Positions 11,835 through 22,830 of a stretch of 64,000 nt of DNA are shown here, in pieces; positions within the stretch are counted from its first letter, which is position 1; the number at the start of each line of letters is the position of its first letter. Below the pieces are notes generated by a model. That model searched no databases. It had not been told where the DNA came from and saw nothing but the letters and a program-made list of their open reading frames with translations. The DNA is from Budorcas taxicolor (Eukaryota; Chordata; Mammalia; Artiodactyla; Bovidae), in NCBI RefSeq assembly GCF_023091745.1, contig NC_068930.1, forward strand, positions 11,616,262-11,680,261, given 5' to 3'. The position numbers and the translations under genes are program-made.

Positions 11835-12369
11835 AAAGATGGCAATGACGACCCTGTATGCAAGACAGGAAAAAAGACACAGATGTGTATAACGGACTTT
11901 TGGACTCAGAGGGAGAGGGAGAGGGTGGGATGATTTGGGAGAATGGCATTGTAACATGTATACTATCATGTAAGAATCGAATCACCAGTCTATGTCCGAC
12001 GCAGGATACAGCATGCTTGGGGCTGGTGCACGGTGATGACCCAGAGAGATGTTATGGGGAGAGAGGTGGGAGGGGGGTTCATGTTTGGGAACACATGTAC
12101 ACCCGTGGTGGATTCATGTCAATGTATGGCAAAACCAATACAGTATTGTAAAGTAAAATAAAGTAAAAATAAAAATTAAAAAAAAAGAAATAAGTATAGA
12201 TACTTATTTGCCTTAAATACATTAAACACATGTGAAAGTTAGTAAATTTTAAAAAATTAAAAATTAAGTCCTTTGAGACATAAAAAATAATAGCTTCTTG
12301 ATTTTGAGTAATTATTAGGAAAACATTTTCCCCTCTGCTCACAAAATGAAAATGTAATTACCTTTGTTT

Positions 12370-13300
12370 TCTTCTACTTGTCTGTTTTCACATTTAGATC
12401 TCTGATTTACTTGGATTTTTCCTGGTTTATCATATAATTGAGCCATTATATCTTTATATGTATAGCTGTTACATGGCACCCAATTGTCCCAATATGTTTT
12501 ATTAAAAACTTTTCTGATTTGAAGTGCCTTTTTTTATCACATCCCCAAGAAAAGGAAATGGCAACCCACTCCAGTACTCTTGCCTGGGAAATCCCATGGA
12601 CAGAGAAGCCTGGCAGGCTACAATGTATGGGGGCATAAAGAGTTAGGACTCAGAGGCTAAACAACAACAACAAATGTATCATATACTAAAACTTCATGAC
12701 ACTTGAATATATTTCTGGGTTTTCTATTCTGTCCCATTGGACTGTCTGTCTATGCATAGGCAAGTACTTGTTGATGTCATTAAAGTGGCTTTATGCCTTA
12801 CACTCCCTTTTTTAAGGATTAATCTGCTTATTCTTGTTTACTGTTTTCCACCGAATTTTATTAGCAATGTTTTAACTCCAGGAAGGAGATATGTTTGCAT
12901 ATTATTATTGAGATTGTTTTAAACAAATTTTATCTTGTGGTATATTATCTTCATGACATGTTTGTATTCCAAAGCATATGTTTCTCAATTTGTTCTTGTC
13001 AACTTTTGTGTCTTTCTGTAGTGTTTTAAAGTGTTCTTTAGACAGGTTTTGCATATCGTTTGTACAAATGTTTCCCTAAAGAAATTTATCATGTTTGTCT
13101 GTTTTTAGATGTGATATATTACATTATTGTACATCACAATATTTGCATTGATTTTCTTGAATTTTTATAGATACTCAATCATCCTAAAGATTATTTACCT
13201 CTCTGTTTCCACTTATCTTGTCTCTAAATGCTTTCTCTTATCTACTTGGTTATTTCCTCCAATATCTTTATAAAGTCTTGGCAATATAAATATGAGTGGA
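12370..13300 (-). mobile_element. Old L1 (L1M-like), reverse strand, SINE-interrupted
   Basis: On the plus strand the text 'ttctgggttttctattctgtcccattgg' is the reverse complement of the familiar L1 ORF2 segment WNRIE-type. The flanks ('tttagatctctgatttacttgg' on the left and 'ccctaaagaaatttatcatg' on the right) also fit diverged L1 ORF2 in antisense. Divergence is high, so the boundaries are approximate. It is interrupted by a Bov-tA at 12544-12675. Confidence 0.6.
12544..12675 (+). mobile_element. Bov-tA SINE, tail half
   Basis: Contains 'aaggaaatggcaacccactcc' and the diverged Bov-tA body, without the tRNA-like head. It ends with an (AAC)n tract. It lies inside the older reverse-strand L1. 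Confidence 0.8.
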
Positions 13301-13540
13301 CAAAGTCAACTGAAAGCATTAATTATAATTTTATTACAATTATAATTAAGTATAATCTTATCATAAAACTGAAGCATTTTTGCTAAACTTTACCGATTCA
13401 TTTTTTATTATTTAGAAAATTTGGTTGATGCTTTTCCTTAACATACCCTCTAAGCATTTACAGGATAAAATCTAGTAAGCATAATAGGTTACAGGTTGTT
13501 TAACATTGTAGACAGAAACTGAACTTGGGTCTGTAATAAG
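13301..13540. other. AT-rich sequence, nothing recognised
   Basis: Short AT-rich tract with 'attataatt' repeats near 13321-13353. No feature could be supported. Confidence 0.35.
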
Positions 13541-13544
13541 CCTA

Positions 13545-13645
13545 AACTTGAATCTTGGTTCTGCCTCTCATTCAGTCTTTCACTGTGGACATAGAACTTG
13601 GGAAGTCAGTTTTCATAGTCACAAAATGAGAAATTCTGCATAAAA
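13545..13645 (+). repeat. MIR fragment
   Basis: 'aacttgaatcttggttctgcctctc' and 'acttgggaagtcagttttc ... aaaatgagaaa' follow the MIR core order, diverged. Confidence 0.55.
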
Positions 13646-14284
13646 TGCGTGATAAAATATCCAGCACTCACATACACCAATTAACATTATTTTCCTGCAT
13701 CCTTCCATGAGGGCAAGTAAAGTAACTAATCACAGCATCTTAGTTGAACACTTTGATGGTACAGGTGGTCCAAATACATTTTCTGAATTACATTTTTGCA
13801 GATGGAAAATGTCTGATAAGCAGGATCATTTTTCCAGTTTTTCTAAGATATAGTTAGAAGAAGTGAAGGAAAAAATAACTTTCATGGGAACTTTGAATTT
13901 TCACTTTTTACCCAACAACAAACCTGGCAGGAAGAAGCTATAGTTATTTTATGAATGACATAATTCTGACTCAGACAAATGAAGTCAAACTAGCAAGAGT
14001 TAGATCCAGGAATTGAACCCATTATGTTAATTCCCTTTCTAAAACATGTCCAAGCATTTCACTTAGGATGAATATAGACAAAACTCTCGCCTGCTCACTC
14101 TACTGTGTTCTTTGCCCGTAGGAACCACTGCCAGTTCTGGATTAACCTGCACACTCCTGTATCTCTCAGCCTTCTCATCTGATATTCTCATTGCTTGGAA
14201 CACCATGAGTTCTTCCCTCCCATCTTTCTATCTGATGAAGGTTTTGTACTCATCCTGTAAGTTTCCACTTGGACGTTTCCTGCA
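13646..14284. other. No recognised feature
   Basis: Unique sequence. A stretch at 13920-14045 resembles an old SINE/L2-type end ('ttagatccaggaattgaaccc'), but too weakly to annotate as such. Confidence 0.35.
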
Positions 14285-14513
14285 TGTGTGCGTGCTCAGT
14301 CGCCTCAGTCATGTTCAACTTTATGTGACGCTATGGACTGTAGCCAACCAGGCTCCTCCATCCATGGGATTCTCCAGGCAAGAACAATGGAGTGGGTTGC
14401 CATGCCCTCCTTCAGGGGAGCTTCCAGACCCAGGGATCACACCAGCAGAGTCTCCTGCGTCTTCTGCATCACTGGTGGATTATTTATCACTGAACTACCA
14501 GAGAAACCTCATT
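14285..14513 (-). mobile_element. Bov-tA SINE
   Basis: Reverse-strand copy. 'gtgctcagtcgcctcag' is the complement of the 3' end, then 'ctccaggcaagaacaatgg' and the tRNA-like head complement ending 'ctaccagagaaacc'. The overlapping forward frames at 14112-14776 run through this SINE and are not genes. Confidence 0.88.
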
Positions 14514-15220
14514 TAGAGCTTACTTCCTCCCAGAAGACTTCTGATACCCATTTCTCAATAGATGGTCTTATGATACTCTCTGCTTCGTGTGTCATTCGTT
14601 GCCTTATGTTTTATCCAAACTGCCTATTTAATTTCCATAAATGCTATAAGAATCGTGATTGTATCTGTATTACTTATTCCAATGTTCAGTACATCACTCC
14701 ACATGATAAATGTTCTACCAACATAAACCAAATGAAAATTTTCCATTATAGTGTTGTTTTAATAGTAAAACTTTGAAGATAGTGTAAATTTTCAATGATA
14801 TGAACATAGTTTTATATAGTTTAGTACATTCAGATTATGAAAACTTACAGAGTGATTTAAAAAGTATCATATTTTGAAATTCTTTTAATAACAAGATTTT
14901 ATGTTAAAATATAGGTCAAAACCAATTTATAATATATTCATGATTTTTGCTATGGAGATAGCTAATATTCTGGAGACTATATTTGAAAACATTGTGCTAG
15001 ATCTCTTAAATCAATTATCTTGTTTAATTTTTATAAGTACAAAATAAAATGGTTATTATTATATTCATTATTTGGGGAATCACCCAGGTGGAAAGTGATT
15101 GAGTAAAAGTAATTTTCTTTACTCATGGTTTCAAAATCAGGTTTTGTCCTACTTTCAAGTTTGCACTCTGAAATTTTACAAAGAGATGGGCAGAGCTTTG
15201 CGTATACATACACGCCCACA
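14514..15220. other. No recognised feature
   Basis: AT-rich unique sequence without a recognisable repeat or exon. Confidence 0.4.
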
Positions 15221-15267
15221 CACGCAGGTGCATCTCAAACATAATATTTTCCTATTCTTCAACTGAG

Positions 15268-15456
15268 TTAGCTTCCCTTGTGGCTCAGTGGTAAAGAATC
15301 TGCCTGCAGTGTGAAAGACCTGAGTCTGATCCCTGGGTTGGGAAGATCCCCTGGAGAAGGGAAAGACTACCCACTCCAGTATTCTGGCCTGGAGAATTCC
15401 ATGGACTGTATAGTACATGGGGTGCAAAGAGTCAGACACTCTGCACACACACATGG
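15268..15456 (+). mobile_element. Bov-tA SINE flanked by long direct repeats
   Basis: The head is 'gcttcccttgtggctcagtgg', the A/B-box region follows, then 'ctccagtattctggcctgg' and the 'gtcagacac' close. Similar segments of about 45 bp flank it (about 15222-15267 and 15458-15504, sharing 'gcaggtgc', 'caaa.ataatat' and 'ttcaa'). That is far longer than an ordinary SINE duplication. Confidence 0.88.
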
Positions 15457-15504
15457 GCAGGTGCTCATCAAATATAATATGTTCTTATTGTTCAATCTAG
15501 TTGA

Positions 15505-16890
15505 TGAGAACATTGTAACCTGTTAACAGTTCTTATCTCTGGATTTGACTCTAATGTTTTGTATAATTTTTCCCCTTCCACCTTTTCCACAATAAGTATG
15601 CATTATCTAAAAATGATATTAAAATAATACATTTTAAAAAGAAATCTTGTCATCAGTCCTCTTCCTCAAAGCTTTTCTATCTTATTTGTAGACCTACAAA
15701 GAAGCCTTTTGAGTTTCGAAGTTGAGATTCCATTCTTCTCGCAGACCATCATTTTGGGACGTATTTATTATCCAGACTTGAGCATGTGAGTTATGGTTTC
15801 CCAAATCATCTGACTGATAGAGACTTAGTCATGAACAAATGGAATATGGTCATGCATATAATCATGGGTGTATTGTTACTCTGTGGACTGCATTTAGGTT
15901 TCAACCAAATGGCCAGAGCTGACTGTTTGAGTCAAAGAATGAGAATTGGTATCTTCTTATTCATTCACTGTCACTTGACCAAATATCCTTGAAACACTGT
16001 ATATGCCAAACTGATGCAAGTATGTGGGGATTTGAAGATAAGAGTCAGGTTTTCTGCCCTAGAGAGAAGAAATACATAGTAGGGTTGGAAGGAAGTCATA
16101 CGAGCTGAAATAAAGAAGCGTAATGTTTGGCATGAAGGAGATGTGAGGAGGAGGATGGAGAGCAGAGAAGAGGAGTACTCAATTCCAAGGGCCTGGTAGG
16201 AACTGAGGGCCCCGTACTGCATGTAGCACCAGTCCTTTTGGAGTGCCTTCACTGAGGTTTATATTTAATTTTAGGTGATACTCTCAACATATGACTCAAT
16301 TAGCATTGCTGTGGATAGCATAGCCACCTTCTCCTCTTCTGGAAATATGCAAATTGACAACACATTCTTTGCAACCACTGGTTTGTGTCAGAGTTGGCAT
16401 AGAGGTCAGTTTTTACCTGTTCCTTTTTCTTGCCCCTGACTCTCTGGACCTTTTGCAGATTTAATTGTGTCCAGCTGGGTGCACTTTGCCCTTTCTCCGA
16501 ATAGGACAAAGGAATACTTATCCTCACCCATTTTCAAAGCCTTTCCCTTTCCCTTTGGATTTGCGGTTCAACAAACCACATCTTCGTTTGACTCAGCTCC
16601 CAAATTACCTTAATAGCCTATGGCATCCAAAGGGTGACCTCCACCCTGTCCTGGCTTTTCTGGTGCCTTTAAGTCACACCTGCAGCCATTTAAAACAGTG
16701 TCATCAAGCTGTGGTCAATTCTGGCACCAGCTGCTAAGCAGTATCCAAACCTTTTCTTCCTTACTGGACAAAACTGTGATTTGCAATTAGGAGAGTTGTC
16801 TTCCACTCTCAAATATTAAAAATATATTACTTCTAAACTCTCTACTCTCTTCTCTCTCCCCCTTACCTGCAATCTCAGAGCTTTGCGCAT
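15505..16890. other. No recognised feature
   Basis: Mostly unique, moderate GC between 16100 and 16750. The forward frame at 16465-16737 (90 codons) has no recognised domain and no clear splice context. Confidence 0.4.
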
Positions 16891-16892
16891 GC

Positions 16893-17121
16893 ATGCATGC
16901 TTAGTTGCTTCAGTTGTGTTCAACTCTTTGTGATTCTATGGGATGTAGCCTCTCCCCCCCCCCCCCCCCCCAGGCTCCTTTATCCATGGGATTCTCCAGG
17001 CAAAAATACTGTTGTGGGTTGCCCTGCCCTTTTCCAGGGAATATTCTCAACCCAGGGATTGAACACATGTCACCTGTATTGGAGGTGGATTGTTTACTGC
17101 TGAGCTACAGGCAAAGCCCTC
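16893..17121 (-). mobile_element. Bov-tA SINE with poly-C expansion
   Basis: Reverse-strand Bov-tA ('cttagttgcttcag', 'ctccaggcaaaaatactg', head complement 'gagctacaggcaaagccc'). A run of 18 C at 16954-16971 replaces the usual 'cccaccaggctcc' spacer. It starts after a GCAT repeat at 16887-16901. Confidence 0.88.
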
Positions 17122-17886
17122 ATAGCTTCACAGTCTAATGAAAAGAACCTCCATTGATTTCAAAACCTTGGGTCTCAGCCTCAAACCTCATAGTCTCCAC
17201 TCTCCCTTCAAAACTTCAGTTTTCTCACCTGTAGAAAAAGTAACAGTTTAGGTTTGAGGGAAGATATAGGGAAATAACCTGTTCAAGGTAATAATCACTA
17301 TAAATAAAATAAAAGCAAGAGAACAGAGAGTATTGGTGGTTAGTTTTAGATTTAGCAGTCAAGGAAGGACTCTGTGAGAATGTGACATTTGGGCAAGAGT
17401 TCAAAAACAGTGATAGAGTGAGTCACGAGATTATCTGGGAAAAGAGCATTCTGGACACAGATGATAATAAACGTGTGTGACTTCACTAAGAAGAAGTTTG
17501 ATGTGATCAAGGAACAGTAAATCAACAGGTATGGCTCAAAGGGTCTTGTCAAACATGGGCTTAGAGCCAAGAGGAAGGTTTGGGATTGGGGTCTTAAAAG
17601 TCATTAGAGAATTTTCAGCAGAGGGTGGGGGAGTGACATGATAAGCATTTCACATTAAGAGGAACTTGGTGCTGCATGGAAAATTGATTGATGATTGATA
17701 GGAGACAGAAATAGAAGTTTGGAGACAAGGTTGACACTCTTGTAGCCTACCGGATGAGTGATGACAAGGGGATTGACTGGGTGTTTATCACGGCGTCTTG
17801 GATCATTTGATTCAGGATAGGAGTGTGAGAGAGAAGAATCATAACTATGAGGCTTTTGACCTGAGCAACTGGGTGAATGGAGTTGT
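17122..17886. other. No recognised feature
   Basis: Unique sequence. 17340-17560 and 17610-17700 have purine-rich text resembling an old transposon remnant, but I cannot assign it. Confidence 0.35.
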
Positions 17887-17895
17887 CATTTACTG

Positions 17896-18162
17896 TGTGT
17901 GTGTGTGTTAGTTGTTTAGTCATGTCCGACTCTCTGAAACCCCATAGACTCTAGCTTACCAGGCCCCTCTGTCCACGGGATTCTTCAGGCAAGAACACTG
18001 GAGTGGGTTGCCATTTCCTTCTCCACAAGGAACCATAGAAAGAAAGAAAGTGACGTCGCTCAGTGGGGTCTGACTCTTTGCGACCCCATGGACTGTAGCC
18101 CACCAGGATCCTCCATCCATGGAACTTTCCAGGCAAGAGTACTGCCATTTCCTTCCCCTTGC
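17896..18162 (-). mobile_element. Bov-A2 SINE (dimer)
   Basis: Two Bov-A units in tandem in reverse orientation, the first at about 17911-18034 and the second at about 18055-18160. A (GT)n starts at 17895. The element is flanked by 'catttactg' at 17887-17895 and 18163-18171 (9-bp TSD). Confidence 0.88.
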
Positions 18163-18171
18163 CATTTACTG

Positions 18172-18721
18172 AAGTAGGTAAAACTCAGGGAGGATTTATG
18201 TATTGGGCTGGAAATCAAAAAGTTGATTTTAAGATAGGTTGATATGACTGGCAGATGCTCAAGTACAGATGCAGAGGAGGAAACTATGTATGCAAATTCA
18301 ATTCCAAGATGGGTTAGAGAGCAAAATCTGGAGTCATTAGTGTACGCACCCAACGCTGTAAAGCTATCTGATAAGGCTGAGGCTTAGAACTTGGAGTTGT
18401 TGGTAACTGAGATGCGTTTGAACTGAAGAAGCGGGCACTAGCCCAACAGGATTTTGTCCTAGAAAATGTGGAGTTTCTGAAATTAGTATGGATGACTAAA
18501 TTGATGAGTTTTGAGACTCAAAGGATGATGCCCACTTATAAAATGGAAATTTTCTGTTAAAATAGGTGATATAGGAATACAACTTCATATTATAATGATA
18601 AATTGAAAAGTACGCCAACATTTTTTCAGCCATTCTGATCACAAATAGATGATATGCAGAGACCATGGAAGAAAATAATTCCCAAATATAAGGACTTTTT
18701 AAAAAAAAAATTTTATGGAAG
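18172..18721. other. No recognised feature
   Basis: Unique sequence between the Bov-A2 TSD and the probable LTR. Confidence 0.4.
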
Positions 18722-19188
18722 TGTTACCAAACTCAAGTTCAGCTGCTTATCACTTAAGAATCCAATATTTGAGAGACAGGTGTTAAAGGAAAAGAAAGAT
18801 AGCTTTATTGAGAAAGCCAGCAATTCTGGGAAGAAGATGGACTCATGTTCCAAAGAACCAACTCCTTACAGGTAATCAAGGGCAAGAGCTTTTAAAAGGG
18901 AGTTTTAAAGGTGTACAGGCAAAAAGAGGGGTCTATGTGCAGAACAGCACAGCCAGCTCCAAGAGTAATCTTGAAATTAGTCATGGGCTGTCTGATCAGC
19001 ATCACCTTGATTGCATTAACTACAGTTAATCTTTAGTTCCAGGGTTGGCTGTTCTCATTTTCTTGAGGCCAGTTCTTAGAACTGTGCAAGATGAAGCAGT
19101 TTATGTCATGGTTATAGTCAGGTTATCATGTAGTTAACTTCATCGACCTGGTGGGGATTTCAGTATCTGTAAAATGGCTCAAAGGATA

Positions 19189-20773
19189 CCAGTTCAGTTC
19201 AGTTAAGTTGCTCAGTCGTGTCTGACTCTTTGTGACCCCATGAACTGCAGCACTCCAGGCTTCCCAGTCCATCACCAACTCCTGACAGTTACTCAAACTC
19301 ATGTCCATTGAGTCAGTGATGCCATCCAACCACCTCATCCTTTGTCATCCCCTTCTCCTCCCACCTTCAATCATTCCCAGCATCAAGGTCTTTTCCAGTG
19401 ATTCAGTTCTTCACATCAGGTGGCCAAAGTATTGGAGGTTCAGCTTCAGCATCAATCCCTCAAATGAATATTCAGAACTGATTTCCTTTAGGATGGACTG
19501 GTTGGATCTCCTTGCTGCCCAAGGGACTCTCAAGAGTCTTCTCCAACATTACAGTTCAAAAGCATCAATTCTTTGGCACTCAGCTTTCTTTATAGCCTAA
19601 CTCTCACATCCATACATTATTACTGGAAAAACCATAGCTTTGACTAGACAGACCTTTGTTGGCAACGTAATGTTTCTGCTTTTTAATATGCTGTCTAGGT
19701 TCGTCATAACTTTTCTTCTAAGGAGCAAGTGTCTTTTAATTTCATGGCTGCAATCACCATCTGCAGTGATTTTGTGGACCCCCCGAAATAAAATCTGCCA
19801 TTGTTTCCGTTGTTTCCCCATCTATTTGCCATGAAGTGATGGGACCAGATGCCATGATTTCAGTTGTCTGAATGTTGAGTTTCAAGCCAGCTTTTTCACT
19901 GTCCTCTTTCACTTTCATCAAGAGTCTCTTTAGTTCTTCTTCACATTCTGCCATAAGGGTGATGCCATCTGCATATCTGAAGTTATTGATATTTCTCCCA
20001 GCAATCTTGATTCCAGCTTGTGCTTTATCCAATCCAGCATTTCTCATGATTTACTCTGCATATAAGTTAAATAAGCAGGGTGACAATATACAAACTTGGC
20101 ATACTTCTTTCCCTATTTGGAACCAGTCTGTTGTTCCATGTCCAGTTCTAACTATTGCTTCTTTTTTTAAAATACAAGTTTATTTCTTTTAATTGGAGGC
20201 TAATTACTTTACAATATTGTATTGGTTTTGCCATACACGAACATGAATCTACCATGGGTAACTGTTGCTTCTTGACCTGCATACACATTTCTCAGGAGGC
20301 AGGTCAGGTGGTCTGGTAGTCTCATTTCTTGAGGAATTTTCCAGTTTGTTGTGATCCACACAAAGGCTTTGGCATAGTTAATAAAGCAGAAATAGATGTT
20401 TTTCTAGAACTCTCTTGCTTTTTCAATGATCCAGCAGATGTTGGCAATTTGATATCTGGTTCCTCTGCCTTTTCTAAATCCAGACTAAACATCTTGAAGT
20501 TCCTGGTTTATGTATCATTGAAGCCTGGCTTGGAGAAGTTTGAGCATTACTTTGCTAGCATGTGAGATGAGTGCAGTTGTGTGGTAGTTTGAGCATTCTT
20601 TGGCATTGCCTTTCTTTGGGATTGGAATGAAAACTGATCTTTTCCACTCCTGTGGCCACTGCTGAGTTTTCCAAATTTGCTGGCATATTGAGTGCAGCAC
20701 TTTCACAGCATCATCTTTTACGATTTGAAACAGCTCAGCTGGAATTCCATCACCTCCACTAGCTTTTTTGAAT
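19189..20773 (-). mobile_element. BovB LINE, carrying an L1 insertion
   Basis: Reverse-strand BovB of about 1.48 kb after removing the inserted L1 piece. It includes the tail complement at 19190, the YADD region complement ('catctgcatatctgaag' at about 19968-19984) and RT text up to 'ctggaattccatcacctccac'. The frame at 19754-20047 retains RYADGITLMAE, so the catalytic box reads YADG, a substituted second aspartate. It is dead by frameshift and by that substitution. Confidence 0.9.
20164..20269 (-). mobile_element. L1 3' UTR fragment inside BovB
   Basis: A 106-bp reverse-strand ruminant L1 3' end (T-rich start, then 'aattggaggctaattacttt' and 'acaatattgtattggttttgcc'). It is flanked by 'aactattgcttctt' (20150-20163) and 'aactgttgcttctt' (20270-20283), a 14-bp duplication with one difference. 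It lies within the BovB RT region. Confidence 0.9.
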
Positions 20774-20836
20774 GATATGGTTCACAGTATTAGACCTTGA
20801 GGCAAAACTAAAAGGCCTTGACTTTGTTTCATGGCT

Positions 20837-21106
20837 GCTGCTGCTGAGTCGCTTCAGTCGTGTCCGACTCTGTGAGACCCCATAGACGGCAGCCCACCAT
20901 GCTCCCCCATCCCTGGGGCTCTGCAGGCAAGAACACTGGAGTGAGTTGCCCTTTCCTTCTCCAATGCATGAAAGTGAAAAGTGCAAGTGAAGTCGCTCAG
21001 TCATGTCTGACTCTTTGCGACCCCATGGAGTGCAGCCTGCCAGGCTCCTCCATCCATGGGATTTTCCAGGCAAGAGCACTAGAGTGGGTTGCCATTGCCT
21101 TCTCCG
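20837..21106 (-). mobile_element. Bov-A2 SINE (dimer)
   Basis: A full Bov-A2 dimer in reverse orientation with a (GCT)n start and two 'gggattctccaggcaag'-type blocks. It is flanked by a perfect 12-bp duplication, 'tgtttcatggct', at 20825-20836 and 21107-21118. Confidence 0.93.
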
Positions 21107-21160
21107 TGTTTCATGGCTAAAGTATTATAATTTTGTCTTTTTAAATATTTTGTTTTGTGT

Positions 21161-21789
21161 GTCCATTTTCTCACTTTTCTCATTAAATTTATTCTTTGGC
21201 TACAGTTTTTCTACATGTAAGAGACAGGTGGAGGACATGGTTGGGTGGGGGGTGTTGTGTCTCATAGGGTAGAACTTCTCATAGGGTCCTACTTGGTTAC
21301 AAAGAGATTATAGGTAATGCAGTTGTTTTCTTGTTTATTTAGTAAGGGTACCTTATAATGCTTATATCCTGCTTTTATTTATTCATTAATTTTTATTAAA
21401 ATTCAATAATCCATCTCTCTATTAATAAGTGAAGCATTGCAATTAAATTTAATTTGATCCATATTCCCAATCCTCCATCAAATATATTCCAGGGTCTTCC
21501 CCCAGATATAACTACCATTGTGGATTTGGGCAGTACTCTTTCTAAACTTTTCTTTATATTTTCTAACTACTTAAGTACCTCTCATGTCTTAATTATAATT
21601 TTCAGTCCTTAATTCATCACTATTTATATCCTCCGTCTGAGTAAACTCGTCCTCTCTTTGCTCACACTCTATATTTCACATATAGTCTACACTTTAATAT
21701 TGTGGAATAAATTTTCCAATTGGTAAAAATAGGATATCATTTTCCATTTTTGTTTAAAATAATTCGTGAATATTACCTCTTCCATTTTT
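21161..21789. other. AT-rich sequence, nothing recognised
   Basis: No gene. Some of it may belong to the LTR upstream or the old LINE downstream. Confidence 0.35.
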
Positions 21790-22830
21790 ACTTTGAAGTA
21801 AATTTTCTTATAGTTCTTTCAGAGAAATTTCATACATTGTAAATTGTTCACATCTGAAAAAAGTCTTTATTATCCCTTTCCATTTTAAATTATGGTTTGG
21901 CTGGTTTGGCTGAATATAGCATGTTGGGTTCAAAATATTTTTCTCAGAACTTGGAAGGTGTTACTTTATTGTGTTCTTGTGTTCAGCACTGCTGATGAGA
22001 AATCTGGTGTCAGTATGATTTCCATTTCTTATAAACAGTGATTCTTTTTCTTCCGGCATCTTTTAAGAGTATTTTCCTTTCAGTATTAATATGAAATTTC
22101 ATTTCATTGTGCTTTGATGTGACTTTTGGTTTGTTTTTGGTTAAATTTATCCTGCTCAGTACTCTGTGTACTCATTCAATTTGGGAATATATGTCATTTA
22201 TTTATGTATATATGTATGTATTTTATTATTAACATTCATGTAACAGTTCTGGGATATTTCTTGCTACTTTTTTTCCAAATAGTTCTTCTTCCTCATTCTC
22301 TCTGCTCAACATACAAGTGTTTTTTAGTAGAATGTTAGAAAATTTGTATCTATCTTTAAAATATTTAGACTTCCAGTTGACACTTTTTTCCTATCTTGTC
22401 TGTTTTGTGATCCACACACATTGCTCAGTTTAACTTTAGATTTTTTTGATTTGCTGTTCAATACTATACTCGTTATTCAGTAGATACAATAATTATTTAG
22501 ACATAATTATTTATGCAAATTTTGTCACTAATCAGACATAATTTTTACTTGCAAAATCTCTATTTTGTTTTTTATTATTAATTGCTTAATTATTTATTTC
22601 TTTTCTTTTAATGACAGTCATTCCACCCTTTATTGCTCCTAATTTAAGGACTTCTTTTTTTGTGTATTTGTTCAATTGCTTTTGTTATCCTGGGTATAAG
22701 TTTTCTTATCTCTGGATTTGCTGATTCTCTGTCATGTAAATTGCCTTTCACAAATGTCTGATGAACCCTGATTCTGCATTCAGCTTCTGTGATAGACTTC
22801 TCTGCATATTTCCTGCTCAGCAGCAAATTC
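21790..22830 (-). repeat. Possible ancient LINE remnant (reverse strand)
   Basis: Text such as 'gcactgctgatgagaaatctgg', 'tcttttaagagtattttcctttc' and 'ttatcctgggtataagttttcttatctctgg' resembles the antisense of old mammalian LINE sequence. It is highly diverged and I cannot name the subfamily. Confidence 0.4.

Larger units (their letters stand above)
10238..12185 (+). mobile_element. Ruminant L1, 5'-truncated and 5'-inverted (twin priming)
   Basis: The left part (10238 to about 10892) is L1 ORF2 read on the minus strand. The right part (about 10893-12185) is L1 ORF2, 3' UTR and A-rich tail on the plus strand. The perfect 13-bp duplication 'agaaataagtata' at 10225-10237 and 12186-12198 encloses the whole, so this is one insertion event. 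In L1 coordinates the inverted piece ends just before the point where the direct piece begins, with only a few codons missing, as expected from twin-primed reverse transcription. Confidence 0.95.
18722..21160 (+). mobile_element. Probable LTR, interrupted by BovB and Bov-A2
   Basis: It begins 'tgttaccaaactcaag' and has an LTR-like layout, including 'tagctttattgagaaagccagc'. The text at 19140-19188 appears to continue after the BovB at about 20774 and again after the Bov-A2 at 21119 ('ctaaagtattataattttg'). The 3' boundary is not clear. I judge it an endogenous-retrovirus LTR from its 5' TG and layout; no internal retroviral coding sequence is attached. Confidence 0.45.
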
